From DAIRDK01 sp035403225 (lineage in GTDB: Bacteria; Bacteroidota; Bacteroidia; Bacteroidales; FEN-979): DNA of 64,000 nucleotides. A program made the translations under genes and the position numbers. Location: contig DAONET010000007.1 in NCBI GenBank assembly GCA_035403225.1, forward strand, positions 38,388 to 102,387. Reading direction: 5' to 3'. The notes under the pieces are model-generated. The model saw nothing but the letters and a program-made list of their open reading frames with translations. It had not been told where the DNA came from and searched no databases. Position 1 is the first letter of the stretch; the number at the start of each line of letters is the position of its first letter. Of the stretch, positions 8,474 through 17,167 are shown piece after piece.

Positions 8474-9456
8474 CAACAGGAGACAAACCCCATCCCGAAA
8501 AAATGAAGCTGGCCATCTACTGGGGCGCCGCCTGCGGTGGATGCTGCGTCTCCGTGCTCGATACCCACGAAGGACTCCTTGACATTACAGCAGCGGCCGA
8601 ACCGGTTTTCTGGCCCATCGCCCTCGACACGAAATATCGCGATGTGGAAGCAATGCCTGATCAATATATCGATCTCACTCTATTCAATGGGGCCATCCGG
8701 AACAGTGAAAACAAACACATGGCGGAACTTCTTCGCCGTAAAAGCAAGATACTCGTTGCCTACGGCTCTTGCGCCCACATGGGAGGCATTCCGGGACTGG
8801 CAAATTTCTTTTCAAAACTAGAGGTGATCAATCGGGTTTATGATGAAAGCGAGTCAACCAAAAACCCTGAAAAAGTTCACCCCGACACTCATTTCACCGT
8901 TCGCGAGGGTGAGCTTGATATCCCTGAATTTTATAATGAGGTTTATCCGCTGAATAAGATAGTGGAGGTCGATTACTTCATACCGGGCTGCCCTCCTCAA
9001 AGCAGCCGCCTGCTTGAAGTATTCAACGCCATCGTCTCTGGCGTGCCGCTTCCTCCCAAAGGGTCTGTCATCGGCGCACTGGATAAGACCAACTGCGACG
9101 ATTGTAAACGGAAAAAGAGTGATAAGAAACTGGTCAAGCGGTTTTATCGACCCTGGGAGATCGAAGATGACCATGAGACCTGCTTCCTCGAACAGGGGAT
9201 TATATGTATGGGGCCGGCAACCCGTGGCGGATGTGGTGTAAGATGTGTGGAAGGAAATGGACCCTGCCGCGGGTGCTATGGCCCACCACCGGGATCATCC
9301 GATCCCGGCGCCAAAATGATGTCGGCTATCGCTACCATGATCGACTCAAACGACCCGGACGAAATTGATGCGATCGTTGATGATATTGTGGACCCTGCCG
9401 GACTCTTCTATCGTTTTAGCTTACCTTTATCCATATTAGGGAAAAAGTTACTATGA
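8470..9456 (+). CDS. mvhG: [NiFe] hydrogenase small subunit, MvhG-like
   Basis: 328 residues starting MTTGDK at the ATG that overlaps the mvhD stop; longer in-frame starts lie within mvhD and are rejected. Motif AACGGCCVSVLD (C22, C25) and YGSCAHMGGIPG supply proximal-cluster ligands; PGCPPQSSRLLE and a cysteine-rich C-terminal part (CDDC, GGCGVRCVEG, PCRGCYG) match cytosolic group 3 small subunits. There is no Tat signal. It transfers electrons from the Ni-Fe site of the next gene's product to MvhD. Closest assignment is group 3c (methyl-viologen/heterodisulfide type), based on motifs and the hdrA/mvhD context. Confidence 0.92.
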   Translation: MTTGDKPHPEKMKLAIYWGAACGGCCVSVLDTHEGLLDITAAAEPVFWPIALDTKYRDVEAMPDQYIDLTLFNGAIRNSENKHMAELLRRKSKILVAYGSCAHMGGIPGLANFFSKLEVINRVYDESESTKNPEKVHPDTHFTVREGELDIPEFYNEVYPLNKIVEVDYFIPGCPPQSSRLLEVFNAIVSGVPLPPKGSVIGALDKTNCDDCKRKKSDKKLVKRFYRPWEIEDDHETCFLEQGIICMGPATRGGCGVRCVEGNGPCRGCYGPPPGSSDPGAKMMSAIATMIDSNDPDEIDAIVDDIVDPAGLFYRFSLPLSILGKKLL

Positions 9457-10916
9457 CCAGAATCACCATTGACCCGGTTACGCGATTGGAAGGACACGGA
9501 AAAATCGAGATCTTCCTGAATGAGGAAGGAGAAGTCGAAAATGTCTATTTCCAGGTCCCTGAACTCAGGGGATTTGAAAAGTTCTGTGAAGGACGCCCCG
9601 TGGAGGAACTTCCCTCCATCGTCACCAAAATATGCGGGGTCTGCCCGGGCTGCCATCACATGGCCTCCGGAAAGGCTGTAGATGCCGTTTTTGGGGTCAC
9701 CCCTCCTCCCACAGCCCGTAAAATACGCGAGCTGTTCTACATGGCACACTTTGTCCATAGCCACATCGCTCATTTCTATGCCCTCGCCGCCCCCGACTTC
9801 ATCGTCGGCCCCATGGCCGAACCCTCAAAAAGAAATATCCTCGGTGTGATCGAAAAAGTCGGGCTGGATATCGGCAAAGAAGTGATTAAACAACGTCGCA
9901 TCGCCCAAGAGATCCAGGCCATGATCGGAGGTCACCAAACCCATGTCATCATGAATACCCCCGGCGGCGTGAGAAAAGGGATCACGCCCGAACAACGCGA
10001 TGACATCGTGAAAAAAGCCGAAGGATTCATCGGGTTCGGGAAATTTTCCATGCAACTCTTTAAAGAGGCGGTCCTGGGGAACCCGGAATATCTCGACATC
10101 ATCCTCAACGGTCCTTATAACCTCACCCTCCATTCCATGGGACTCGTCGACGAGAATAATCACGTGAACTTCTACGACGGGAAAGTACGGGTTGTCGATA
10201 CCACGGGAAAAGAACTCTGCAAATACGAGGCTCCCGATTATTCCAATTATATCGAAGAACATGTGGAGCCCTGGAGCTACCTTAAATTTCCATATCTGAA
10301 AAAGATCGGCTGGAAAGGCTTTGTCGACGGAAATGATTCAGGCGTTTACCAGGCAACCCCTCTCTCGCGGCTGAATGCCGCCGATGGGATGGCTACCCCC
10401 ATCGCTCAACAGGAGTACACCGAGATGTACCGCATCCTGAAAGGCAAGCCTGTCCACTCTACCCTGGCCATGCACTGGGCCCGACTGATCGAACTGATCT
10501 ATGCCGCCGAACACTGCTACGAATTAGCCATCGATCCCGATATTACCGGGTCAGAACTCAGGGCAACATTAAGCCATATCATCGGCGAAGGAGTAGGCAT
10601 CGTGGAAGCCCAACGAGGCACCTTGACCCATCATTATCAGACTGATGAAAAAGGTATGGTGAAAAAAGTAAACCTTATCGTGGGAACCACTAATAACCAT
10701 GCGGCTATCTGTATGTCTATCAAAAAAGCGGCGCAGGGATTGATTAAGAAAAACACACCCGTCACCCAGGGGACACTGAACATGATCGAAATGGCATTCC
10801 GCGCCTATGATCCCTGCTTCTCCTGCGCCACTCACTCTCTTCCGGGACAAATGAAAATGATCCTGAATGTGCATGATGAAAAAGGACAACTGCTGCAGTC
10901 GGTCCGGCGTGATTGA
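9453..10916 (+). CDS. mvhA: [NiFe] hydrogenase large (catalytic) subunit, MvhA-like
   Basis: 487 residues. The four Ni-Fe cysteine ligands are present: C61 and C64 in KICGVCPGCHHM (L1), C455 and C458 in DPCFSCATH (L2). After His461 there is a 26-residue tail starting SLPGQ; a maturation protease normally cuts near this His. RLEGHGKIEI near the N-terminus is the family start motif. The start overlaps the mvhG stop (ATGA). H2 activation occurs here, with electrons passing to MvhG, MvhD and the HdrA-like proteins. Confidence 0.95.
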   Translation: MTRITIDPVTRLEGHGKIEIFLNEEGEVENVYFQVPELRGFEKFCEGRPVEELPSIVTKICGVCPGCHHMASGKAVDAVFGVTPPPTARKIRELFYMAHFVHSHIAHFYALAAPDFIVGPMAEPSKRNILGVIEKVGLDIGKEVIKQRRIAQEIQAMIGGHQTHVIMNTPGGVRKGITPEQRDDIVKKAEGFIGFGKFSMQLFKEAVLGNPEYLDIILNGPYNLTLHSMGLVDENNHVNFYDGKVRVVDTTGKELCKYEAPDYSNYIEEHVEPWSYLKFPYLKKIGWKGFVDGNDSGVYQATPLSRLNAADGMATPIAQQEYTEMYRILKGKPVHSTLAMHWARLIELIYAAEHCYELAIDPDITGSELRATLSHIIGEGVGIVEAQRGTLTHHYQTDEKGMVKKVNLIVGTTNNHAAICMSIKKAAQGLIKKNTPVTQGTLNMIEMAFRAYDPCFSCATHSLPGQMKMILNVHDEKGQLLQSVRRD

Positions 10917-10938
10917 CCCATAACTTCAAAAAGATAAC

Positions 10939-11427
10939 ATGACCCATTCGCCCCATGCATCCCCGGCCATTTTGATCCTTGGACTGGGCAACGATATCCT
11001 GATGGATGACGCCATCGGGCTTCGGGTCATCGACGCGATGAAACCAAAATTTTCCGGCTTGTTAAGGTTTGAAAAATGCAGTTTGGGCGGACTGGATATC
11101 CTGGAGATGATCAGTGGTTATGACCACGTGGTGATGATTGATGCCGTGAAAACGGATGCCCCTCCCGGGACTGTCCATTTCTTTACTCCCGACCATTTCA
11201 GGCAAACGGTCAATGCCTTCTCCTTTCATGACATTAACATCCTGGATGCCCTAAAAGTCGGGATTAAAATTGGCATCCCCCTTCCCTCCCGCCTTGATAT
11301 CATCGCCGTTGAAATCGCAGAGGATAGGGTCTTCAGCGAAAGGATGTCTCCCGAACTCGAAGAAGCCTTCCCGGCGATCTGCCTTACGGTGGAAGAATGG
11401 ATGAACAGCAACCTGGTCAATAAGTGA
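10939..11427 (+). CDS. Hydrogenase maturation protease, HycI/HyaD family
   Basis: 162 residues. Removes the C-terminal tail of the large subunit after nickel insertion. It has LGLGNDILMDDAIGLRV (15-31), where the family has GxGNxxxxDDGxG. The nickel-sensing acid is among D23/D24; further conserved points are the Asp in MIDAVKTD and the His in SFHDINILDAL (about 93). The glycine of DDG is Ala here, a mild variation. Last gene of the rightward operon; its 3' end overlaps the end of the convergent fusion gene by 11 bases. Its probable substrate is the preceding large subunit. Confidence 0.88.
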   Translation: MTHSPHASPAILILGLGNDILMDDAIGLRVIDAMKPKFSGLLRFEKCSLGGLDILEMISGYDHVVMIDAVKTDAPPGTVHFFTPDHFRQTVNAFSFHDINILDALKVGIKIGIPLPSRLDIIAVEIAEDRVFSERMSPELEEAFPAICLTVEEWMNSNLVNK

Positions 11428-14400
11428 TCCGCTTCCGGAAAGAGGTGTGAAGCAACGTCCGGGCTTTTTTACTCATGGGTTCCCCCAGAAAGTCGTAATA
11501 GATCTTCTGAACATCATGGTTCTCATGCGCTTTCCTGATTTCCATCCCCATCTCTTCGGAATATAACGCCTGTACCCGTTTCTGCCGGATACCGGCATCG
11601 GTGGGTATCGGCTGGCCGCCTCCTCCCAGACATCCGCCCGGACACGCCATGATCTCCACCATATGGTAGTCGGCTTTCCCTTCTTTCAGCCACTCCATGA
11701 TCACCCGGGCATTGGCGAGGCCATGCGCTACTGCCAGTTTGAGATCCTCTCCCTCCAGAAAAGCATACTCAGGCAAGGTCTTATCAAGGTGAAGCGATAT
11801 CTCCCGAATCCCTTCAAAACCACGGAGCGGCATGACATTCAGATGCTCAAACGGCACCTCCCTCCCGGTAATCCGCTCATAAACGGTCCGGAGTGTCGCC
11901 TCCATCACCCCGCCGGTAGCTCCGTATATCACTCCGGCCCCACTGGCGCGCCCCATCATCGTATCGTAATGATCGTTCGGCAACGTATTGAAGTCAAGCC
12001 CCGCCTGGATGATCATGATCGCCAGCTCACGCGTGGTAAGGACATAATCCACATCCTTGAACCCTGACGATCTCATCTCCGGACGATCCGCCTCGAACTT
12101 CTTGGCCGTGCATGGCATCACCGACACCGTAACTACTTTTTCGGGATCAAGCCCCATCTTCCTCGCATAATAAGTCTTGGCAAGCGCCCCGAACATCTGC
12201 TGGGGTGATTTGCATGTTGACAGATGCGAAAGATACTCCGGATACAGATGCTCCATGAACTTGATCCAGGCCGGAGAACAGGAAGTGAACATCGGCAATA
12301 ACCCGTCAGGACTGTTTTGTGTATAGGCCTGTTTTAGCCGCAATAGCAATTCGGCCCCTTCTTCCACCGTGGTGATATCTGCCGAAAAGGCGGTGTCAAG
12401 CACGGCATCGAACCCGAGCCGCCGTAATGAGGAGATCAGCCGGCCTGTCACCCGCTTCCCCGGTTCAATCCCCAGATCTTCTCCTAACGCGATCCTCACC
12501 GCGGGCGCCGTTTGAACGATCACGAACTTGTCAGGATCCCAGATGGCATTCCATACCTCCTCAATGTAATTTTTCTCCACCAACGCCCCGGTCGGGCAAC
12601 GGTCAATACACTGGCCGCAATTCGTGCAGATGACTTCGTACAATGATTTCCCCCCAAAAGTCGAGATTTTCATCTTTGATCCCTTGAATGCCACATCTAC
12701 CGCACTCACTCCCTGCAACTCCTCACAGGTCCGCACGCAACGCTGACACCGGACACACTTGCTGTCATCCTTGATCATGGCTGGCGACAGTTGGTCAATC
12801 GCCGAGGGTTTGGTCCTGACAAGGTCCAGGTACGTCGGACTGATGATCTTGAATTCTGATGCCAGCGCCTGGAGCTCGCACTTCCCGTTCTTGTAACAAT
12901 TGGTACAATCGGCATTATGATCGCTCAATAACAGTTCGATCATGGTCTTCCGGGCGCTCCGAACCCTGACGCTGTTGGTCAGTATCTCCATTCCCTCTTC
13001 GACAGGAGTAGCGCACGATGCCACCAACTGCTTCGATCCTTTGCACTCCACTACACAACCCCGGCAGTTACCGGCTATCCGTAAATCACGGTGATAGCAC
13101 AAGGTAGGGATCCGGATATTCAACTTCCCGGCCGCTTCCAGGATGGAGGTTCCTTCTCTCACCCTGACTTCCATGCCGTCGATCGTCAGTTGTACCTTTT
13201 TTATTCCGGCTTCTTCCCGCTCCCTGACGATAAAACCTTCAAACTTCTCTTCGATCTCATCCTGGGCCATCTGTACAGTCAGCCCGACATGGTCATAGAT
13301 ATCCTGTTTGGAAAACTTATAGTCCCTGATGGTCAATAAATAATCACTGATTGCCTGACCCAACACCGAAAGCAGACCGCAGATCTCTTCCGAAGTAAAG
13401 CCCTCCTCCGACCTGGGACCGGCGATGTCATCCATGTAGTTAATCATCAGGCTCCGTTCGCCGCTGTTGATCGAAGAAGCCAGCAAATGAAACACCGTGC
13501 TTAACAACACCCGGAATTCCTGGATGTCGAGTGATTGGTAATGCCCGAAAACCTTGATATTCTCCAATGACAGTACATGATAGGAGACTGTTTTCAACAG
13601 TTGTTCCTTCGCCAGCATCAGGTATTCATAGATCAGCAGGTTGGTTCGGAAGGAGATATGTTCCAACGCCGCCTCATTCCTCGCATGCCATTCGATCGGG
13701 TTGCTTTTCATCTTGGCCAGCATAAACAATAACCGGCGGGTGATGTGATACCTCGATGACGGTTCCCATTGAAGGATATTCCGGGTATAGGAAGAATCCA
13801 CGTCCAGCTTCAGATCCAGGTATTTCAGCATCCACAACCGTTCAAAAGGCATTTCGGTGATTCCCAGTTTGCCAAGCATGCTGCGAAAAATGATCCCGGG
13901 GTAAGCGATGAACTTCGGGACATGGATCGCCTTCACAGCCACCCCCAGGTAATCCCGCGTGGCAATCTCAAACAACTCCTGGTGCGATGTACATCCGTCA
14001 GGGCTGCCCGAATAAATATCGTAGGATGGCAGCAGATGACTTCGCTGGATAATCGTAAGCAACAACTTTGAGAGGTCCGCAATATGGATATAGGATACGG
14101 CAGAATCTCCTTTCCCTCCGATAATGCGGCTGTCGTATTTCTTCGATAACCATGTCTTGAGAAACTTATATACCGGCGGATATTCACACCAGTCGCTGAA
14201 TACGGCTGCAAAACGAACAACCGAGACAGGAAAATCCTTCGAGCTTTTCAGCAATGTCTCTTCTCCGAACTTCTTCGTTTTGGCATACATGAAATCGGCA
14301 TCCGGGGGTGTCTGCTCCGTAATCTTTTCTCCGGACTTCGGAAAATTACAGGCTGCCAATGAGCTGGCAAAGATGAAACGTTTGATATGAAGCTGACGGG

Positions 14401-14731
14401 ACAACTCAATGATGTTTCGGGTCCCATTGATATTGGTATTCTGATAAGCGCTGTTATCCGTGTAATCGAAATCGTAAAACGCCGCCAGGTGAACCACGAA
14501 ATCAGCGCCGCCCTGCGCCTGAATAATATTCAACACCTCCGGCAACGGATGAGGATTCCCGATATCCCATTGTATCCATTGAACATTATAGTGGCCCGTT
14601 ATCCCGGCCTCTGTCGATGATCTCCTGGCGATAGCATACACCCGGTAATTGTCTTTGATCATGTCGAGGAAATGCCTCCCGACAAATCCCGATGCACCGG
14701 TAATGATCACTGAAGGAAGCCGCTGTTCCAT
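11417..14731 (-). CDS. SDR-[FeFe] hydrogenase fusion protein
   Basis: 1104 residues in one open frame. Residues 1-340 are an extended SDR/epimerase-type domain (TGASGFVG 11-18, catalytic Y149 and K153). Residues 345-505 are mainly helical and unassigned. From about 512 there is a full HydA: [2Fe-2S] (C545, C556, C559, C573), His-ligated [4Fe-4S] (H605, C609, C612, C618), two [4Fe-4S] (C659/662/665/669 and C702/705/708/712), and an H-domain with TSCSPAW (816-822), MPCTAKK (C874) and MACPGGCLGGGG (C1030, C1034). Ser819 stands where most HydA have the second Cys of TSCCP. Usual HydA length is about 580, so the N-terminal 500 residues are extra. It lies 12 bases after a small membrane-protein gene. 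Substrate of the SDR part unknown. Confidence 0.88.
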   Translation of the reverse strand: MEQRLPSVIITGASGFVGRHFLDMIKDNYRVYAIARRSSTEAGITGHYNVQWIQWDIGNPHPLPEVLNIIQAQGGADFVVHLAAFYDFDYTDNSAYQNTNINGTRNIIELSRQLHIKRFIFASSLAACNFPKSGEKITEQTPPDADFMYAKTKKFGEETLLKSSKDFPVSVVRFAAVFSDWCEYPPVYKFLKTWLSKKYDSRIIGGKGDSAVSYIHIADLSKLLLTIIQRSHLLPSYDIYSGSPDGCTSHQELFEIATRDYLGVAVKAIHVPKFIAYPGIIFRSMLGKLGITEMPFERLWMLKYLDLKLDVDSSYTRNILQWEPSSRYHITRRLLFMLAKMKSNPIEWHARNEAALEHISFRTNLLIYEYLMLAKEQLLKTVSYHVLSLENIKVFGHYQSLDIQEFRVLLSTVFHLLASSINSGERSLMINYMDDIAGPRSEEGFTSEEICGLLSVLGQAISDYLLTIRDYKFSKQDIYDHVGLTVQMAQDEIEEKFEGFIVREREEAGIKKVQLTIDGMEVRVREGTSILEAAGKLNIRIPTLCYHRDLRIAGNCRGCVVECKGSKQLVASCATPVEEGMEILTNSVRVRSARKTMIELLLSDHNADCTNCYKNGKCELQALASEFKIISPTYLDLVRTKPSAIDQLSPAMIKDDSKCVRCQRCVRTCEELQGVSAVDVAFKGSKMKISTFGGKSLYEVICTNCGQCIDRCPTGALVEKNYIEEVWNAIWDPDKFVIVQTAPAVRIALGEDLGIEPGKRVTGRLISSLRRLGFDAVLDTAFSADITTVEEGAELLLRLKQAYTQNSPDGLLPMFTSCSPAWIKFMEHLYPEYLSHLSTCKSPQQMFGALAKTYYARKMGLDPEKVVTVSVMPCTAKKFEADRPEMRSSGFKDVDYVLTTRELAIMIIQAGLDFNTLPNDHYDTMMGRASGAGVIYGATGGVMEATLRTVYERITGREVPFEHLNVMPLRGFEGIREISLHLDKTLPEYAFLEGEDLKLAVAHGLANARVIMEWLKEGKADYHMVEIMACPGGCLGGGGQPIPTDAGIRQKRVQALYSEEMGMEIRKAHENHDVQKIYYDFLGEPMSKKARTLLHTSFRKRITY

Positions 14732-14743
14732 CTGTATTTTTGT

Positions 14744-15139
14744 TTACTGAACACGTTTCCACACAAGCCGGAAAAGAACAAAGATTACTATACCCATGAT
14801 CAGATCACCAATCCCCGATAACAATACCAGCAGAACCGGACTGACAAACAGGTAATAAGCAAATAAAAAGAGGGTCGCGATAAATTTGGCAGAAAAGGAA
14901 AAGATGACAAAGGCCTTTTTTTCGGGCCTGTTAGTGGCAGCCATCAGGTAGGCTATACTGACCACGATATGGAATACGCCCCCCTGAGCTGCGAAGAATT
15001 TTTCCTCCATGAAAAATCCCAGTTTTTCCAGGAAACTGACAGGGGATACGATCAGGCAAATTCCGACCAGGATCGAATGAATGGCGACAAGCAACATAAA
15101 CACCGCCAACACGTGGGAGGAATCAATGGTTCTTTTCAC
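14744..15139 (-). CDS. Small four-helix membrane protein, unknown
   Basis: 131 residues with four hydrophobic stretches (about 10-30, 50-68, 77-97, 101-124). The start is GTG at 15139. I do not recognise the family with confidence. It precedes the SDR-hydrogenase fusion gene by 12 bases, so the two are probably one transcript, and a perfect Rex-like inverted repeat lies 35 bases upstream. It could anchor or serve the fusion enzyme; that is inference from position only. Confidence 0.75.
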   Translation of the reverse strand: MKRTIDSSHVLAVFMLLVAIHSILVGICLIVSPVSFLEKLGFFMEEKFFAAQGGVFHIVVSIAYLMAATNRPEKKAFVIFSFSAKFIATLFLFAYYLFVSPVLLVLLSGIGDLIMGIVIFVLFRLVWKRVQ

Positions 15140-15173
15140 GACGTACTAATCATTCAACCACTAATATAAGATA

Positions 15174-15191
15174 TTGTTACGGAAATAACAA
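15174..15191 (-). promoter_or_regulatory. Rex-like operator for the membrane protein/fusion operon
   Basis: TTGTTACGGAAATAACAA is a perfect TTGTTA-N6-TAACAA inverted repeat. This is the form bound by Rex repressors, which release DNA when NADH rises. It lies 35 bases before the GTG start of the leftward gene at 15139. A rex gene is in this window (41986-42627). Confidence 0.7.
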
Positions 15192-15399
15192 GATGAACAT
15201 GTCCCCAACAGACATTTTTTGTATTATACTGATTTTCTTTATATTAGAAAATTATGCTCTACAGATATCTTCGGATTTTTTTATGTACATAGTTCGATTT
15301 TCTTTTTCCATCAAGGTTTTTCCCTATTTCATGGATTATCAAATTATTTTTTATTTAGAATCAAAATAAATATAGAATTTGATAAAAAATTTCCACTAA

Positions 15400-15417
15400 T
15401 TGTTATTTTTTTCACAA
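15400..15417 (+). promoter_or_regulatory. Rex-like operator, distal copy
   Basis: TTGTTATTTTTTTCACAA matches 12 of 14 fixed bases of TTGTGAA-N4-TTCACAA. It is identical to the copy at 15444-15461, 44 bp away (about four helical turns), and sits at the -33 region of the TAnnTTTG element at 15428-15435. Confidence 0.65.
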
Positions 15418-15427
15418 AAGATCTTTT

Positions 15428-15435
15428 TACATTTG
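15428..15435 (+). promoter_or_regulatory. -7 element for the first nuoE/nuoF/hydA operon
   Basis: TACATTTG matches TAnnTTTG. It lies between the two identical Rex-like sites and 69 bases before the ATG at 15505. The -33 region is T-rich but without a clean TTTG. Confidence 0.5.
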
Positions 15436-15443
15436 TTCAATGA

Positions 15444-15461
15444 TTGTTATTTTTTTCACAA
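15444..15461 (+). promoter_or_regulatory. Rex-like operator, proximal copy
   Basis: Second identical copy of TTGTTATTTTTTTCACAA. It would cover the transcription start set by the TACATTTG element, a typical repressor position. Confidence 0.65.
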
Positions 15462-15504
15462 GTAAGTCAAAAACAAAAACAGAAATCCCAAAAACCATCT
15501 TACC

Positions 15505-15969
15505 ATGGATGAAATCAAAGAACTTATTATGACACTGGCTGACAAGTACGGAAGGAGCAGAGAGAGCCTCCTCCCGATTCTCCAGGGAGTGGTTGCAAAG
15601 GAGCAGTACATCTCCGATGTCGCCATGACTGAAATAGCCAAAGAATTGGATCTCTCGGCCGCTCAGGTATATGGGACAGCAACTTTCTATTCTTTTCTTG
15701 ACACTGAACCCAGAGGAGAGTACGTCATTCGCGTCTGCAAGACGATCACCTGCGACATGCACGGAAAAAAGCAAATCATCCAGACCTTGGAGGATATGCT
15801 TAAAATCAAGGTCGGCGAAACCACACCGAATAAAAAATTCTCTCTGCTGGAGACCAACTGCCTTGGATGGTGCCATGAAGGACCTGCCATGTTGATCAAC
15901 GAAAAACCCTTCTCGGGTCTCACCTCGGAGAAAGTTATTGAGATCATCAGTCAATACATGAACAAGTAA
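15505..15969 (+). CDS. NuoE/HydC-like [2Fe-2S] subunit
   Basis: 154 residues, thioredoxin-like [2Fe-2S] protein of the NuoE family (HydC of NAD-linked [FeFe] hydrogenases). The four ligands are in VCKTITCDMHG and NCLGWCHEG. The helical N-terminal part (SAAQVYGTATFYSFL) is typical. First gene of a three-gene set with a NuoF-like and a HydA protein, 19 bases before the next start. It probably relays electrons between the flavin subunit and the hydrogenase. Confidence 0.92.
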   Translation: MDEIKELIMTLADKYGRSRESLLPILQGVVAKEQYISDVAMTEIAKELDLSAAQVYGTATFYSFLDTEPRGEYVIRVCKTITCDMHGKKQIIQTLEDMLKIKVGETTPNKKFSLLETNCLGWCHEGPAMLINEKPFSGLTSEKVIEIISQYMNK

Positions 15970-15988
15970 CCAAAAAGGAGATCATATC

Positions 15989-17155
15989 ATGTCAGATACT
16001 ACATTAAAAAGAGTCGATCTCATCTTCGGTGAGTATTCGAATGAAAAATATAAAGTACTCGCTGAGACCATCAAACGTCCCAACGAAGAAATCATCAACG
16101 ATTTATTAGAATCAGGACTCAGAGGCAGAGGTGGAGCAGGATTCCCCACGGCCATGAAATGGAAATACACAGCCCAGGCTCCCGGAGATGAAAAATTTGT
16201 TGTTTGCAACGCCGACGAGGGAGAGCCCGGCACTTTCAAAGACCGGGAAATCCTCAGCAGAGTACCCCGTAAGGTGTTCTCCGGAATGGCCATCTGCGGG
16301 AAAGTCATCGGTGCAAAAAAAGGGTATGTCTACCTGCGCGGTGAATACCGGTTTCTCGTTCCCGAATTGATGCAGGAACTTGAGATCTTCCATCAGCATG
16401 TAAAAAAACTCGGCTACGACTTCACCATCGAACTTCGCCTCGGTAGCGGCGCTTATATCTGCGGTGAAGAAAGCGCCCTCTTCGAATCGATGGAAGGTGG
16501 CCGCGGTGAACCCCGTAACAAACCGCCCTACCCTACCACCGCCGGCTTCAAGAAAAAACCAACCGTGATCAACAACGTCGAAACATTCGTGAACGTAGTC
16601 ATGATCATGCGGCTCGGCCCCATCCAATTCAAGCTCCTGGGCACCAAAGACTCACGTGGATCCAAAGTGTTCTCCGTTTCCGGCGACACCCCCATCCCCG
16701 GTATCTATGAACTGGAACTCGGTATGTTTCTCGACCGTTTTGTAGAAGAATTTGGCGACGGCGACACCAAAGCCGTACAGGTGGGAGGAGCCTCCGGCTT
16801 CTGTGTCCCCCGGAAAAAGTTCAGCGAAACCATCATCGGCTTCGAAGGTGTTCCTACCGGAGGATCCATGATGCTTTTCAACAGCTCACGATCTATGTAC
16901 AATGTCCTGCATAATTACCTCGACTTTTTCGAAGAAGAATCCTGCGGACAATGTACCCCCTGTCGCGTCGGATGCCAGCAACTCCGTAAAGGCATCGTCG
17001 CTGTAAAAAAAGGAGAAAAAAGCGCCCACTACCTGGATCAACTGATGAAACTCAGCGAAAGCATGAAGATCACGGCCAAATGCGGACTGGGTCAGTCTGT
17101 AGCCAACAGTTTCTCCTCCATCGTCAATAACTTCAAGGAAGAGATGATCTATTAA
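15989..17155 (+). CDS. Short NuoF/HydB-like NAD(H)-binding flavoprotein
   Basis: 388 residues. It has the NADH/FMN core (LRGRGGAGFPTAMKW at about 44-58, NADEGEPGTFKDRE, GAYICGEESAL) and the SLBB region. The [4Fe-4S] motif is SCGQCTPCRVGC with a later KCGLGQ Cys. It lacks both the N-terminal thioredoxin-like [2Fe-2S] domain and the C-terminal twin ferredoxin domain. Both are present in the other two NuoF-like proteins here (597 and 649 residues). It therefore has a simpler electron path. A clear Shine-Dalgarno AAGGAGAT lies at 15975-15982. Confidence 0.92.
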   Translation: MSDTTLKRVDLIFGEYSNEKYKVLAETIKRPNEEIINDLLESGLRGRGGAGFPTAMKWKYTAQAPGDEKFVVCNADEGEPGTFKDREILSRVPRKVFSGMAICGKVIGAKKGYVYLRGEYRFLVPELMQELEIFHQHVKKLGYDFTIELRLGSGAYICGEESALFESMEGGRGEPRNKPPYPTTAGFKKKPTVINNVETFVNVVMIMRLGPIQFKLLGTKDSRGSKVFSVSGDTPIPGIYELELGMFLDRFVEEFGDGDTKAVQVGGASGFCVPRKKFSETIIGFEGVPTGGSMMLFNSSRSMYNVLHNYLDFFEEESCGQCTPCRVGCQQLRKGIVAVKKGEKSAHYLDQLMKLSESMKITAKCGLGQSVANSFSSIVNNFKEEMIY

Positions 17156-17167
17156 TCCAGTATTCAA

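Larger units (their letters stand above)
15140..15504. other. Divergent intergenic region with three Rex-like sites
   Basis: 365 AT-rich bases between the leftward membrane-protein/fusion operon and the rightward nuoE/nuoF/hydA operon. It holds a perfect Rex-like repeat (15174-15191), two identical Rex-like 18-mers (15400-15417 and 15444-15461) with a TAnnTTTG element between them, and an ATGTC/GACAT inverted repeat near 15198-15216. I see no coding potential. Confidence 0.7.

Noticed and set aside
13150..13250. Fusion protein as an assembly artefact joining two genes
   Set aside because: No N, no frame break, and the base composition is steady across the join; the helical linker runs directly into the [2Fe-2S] domain. 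Kept as real, but flagged for read checking.
15198..15216. ATGTC/GACAT inverted repeat as another Rex or FNR site
   Set aside because: The arms do not match either consensus and nothing else supports it.
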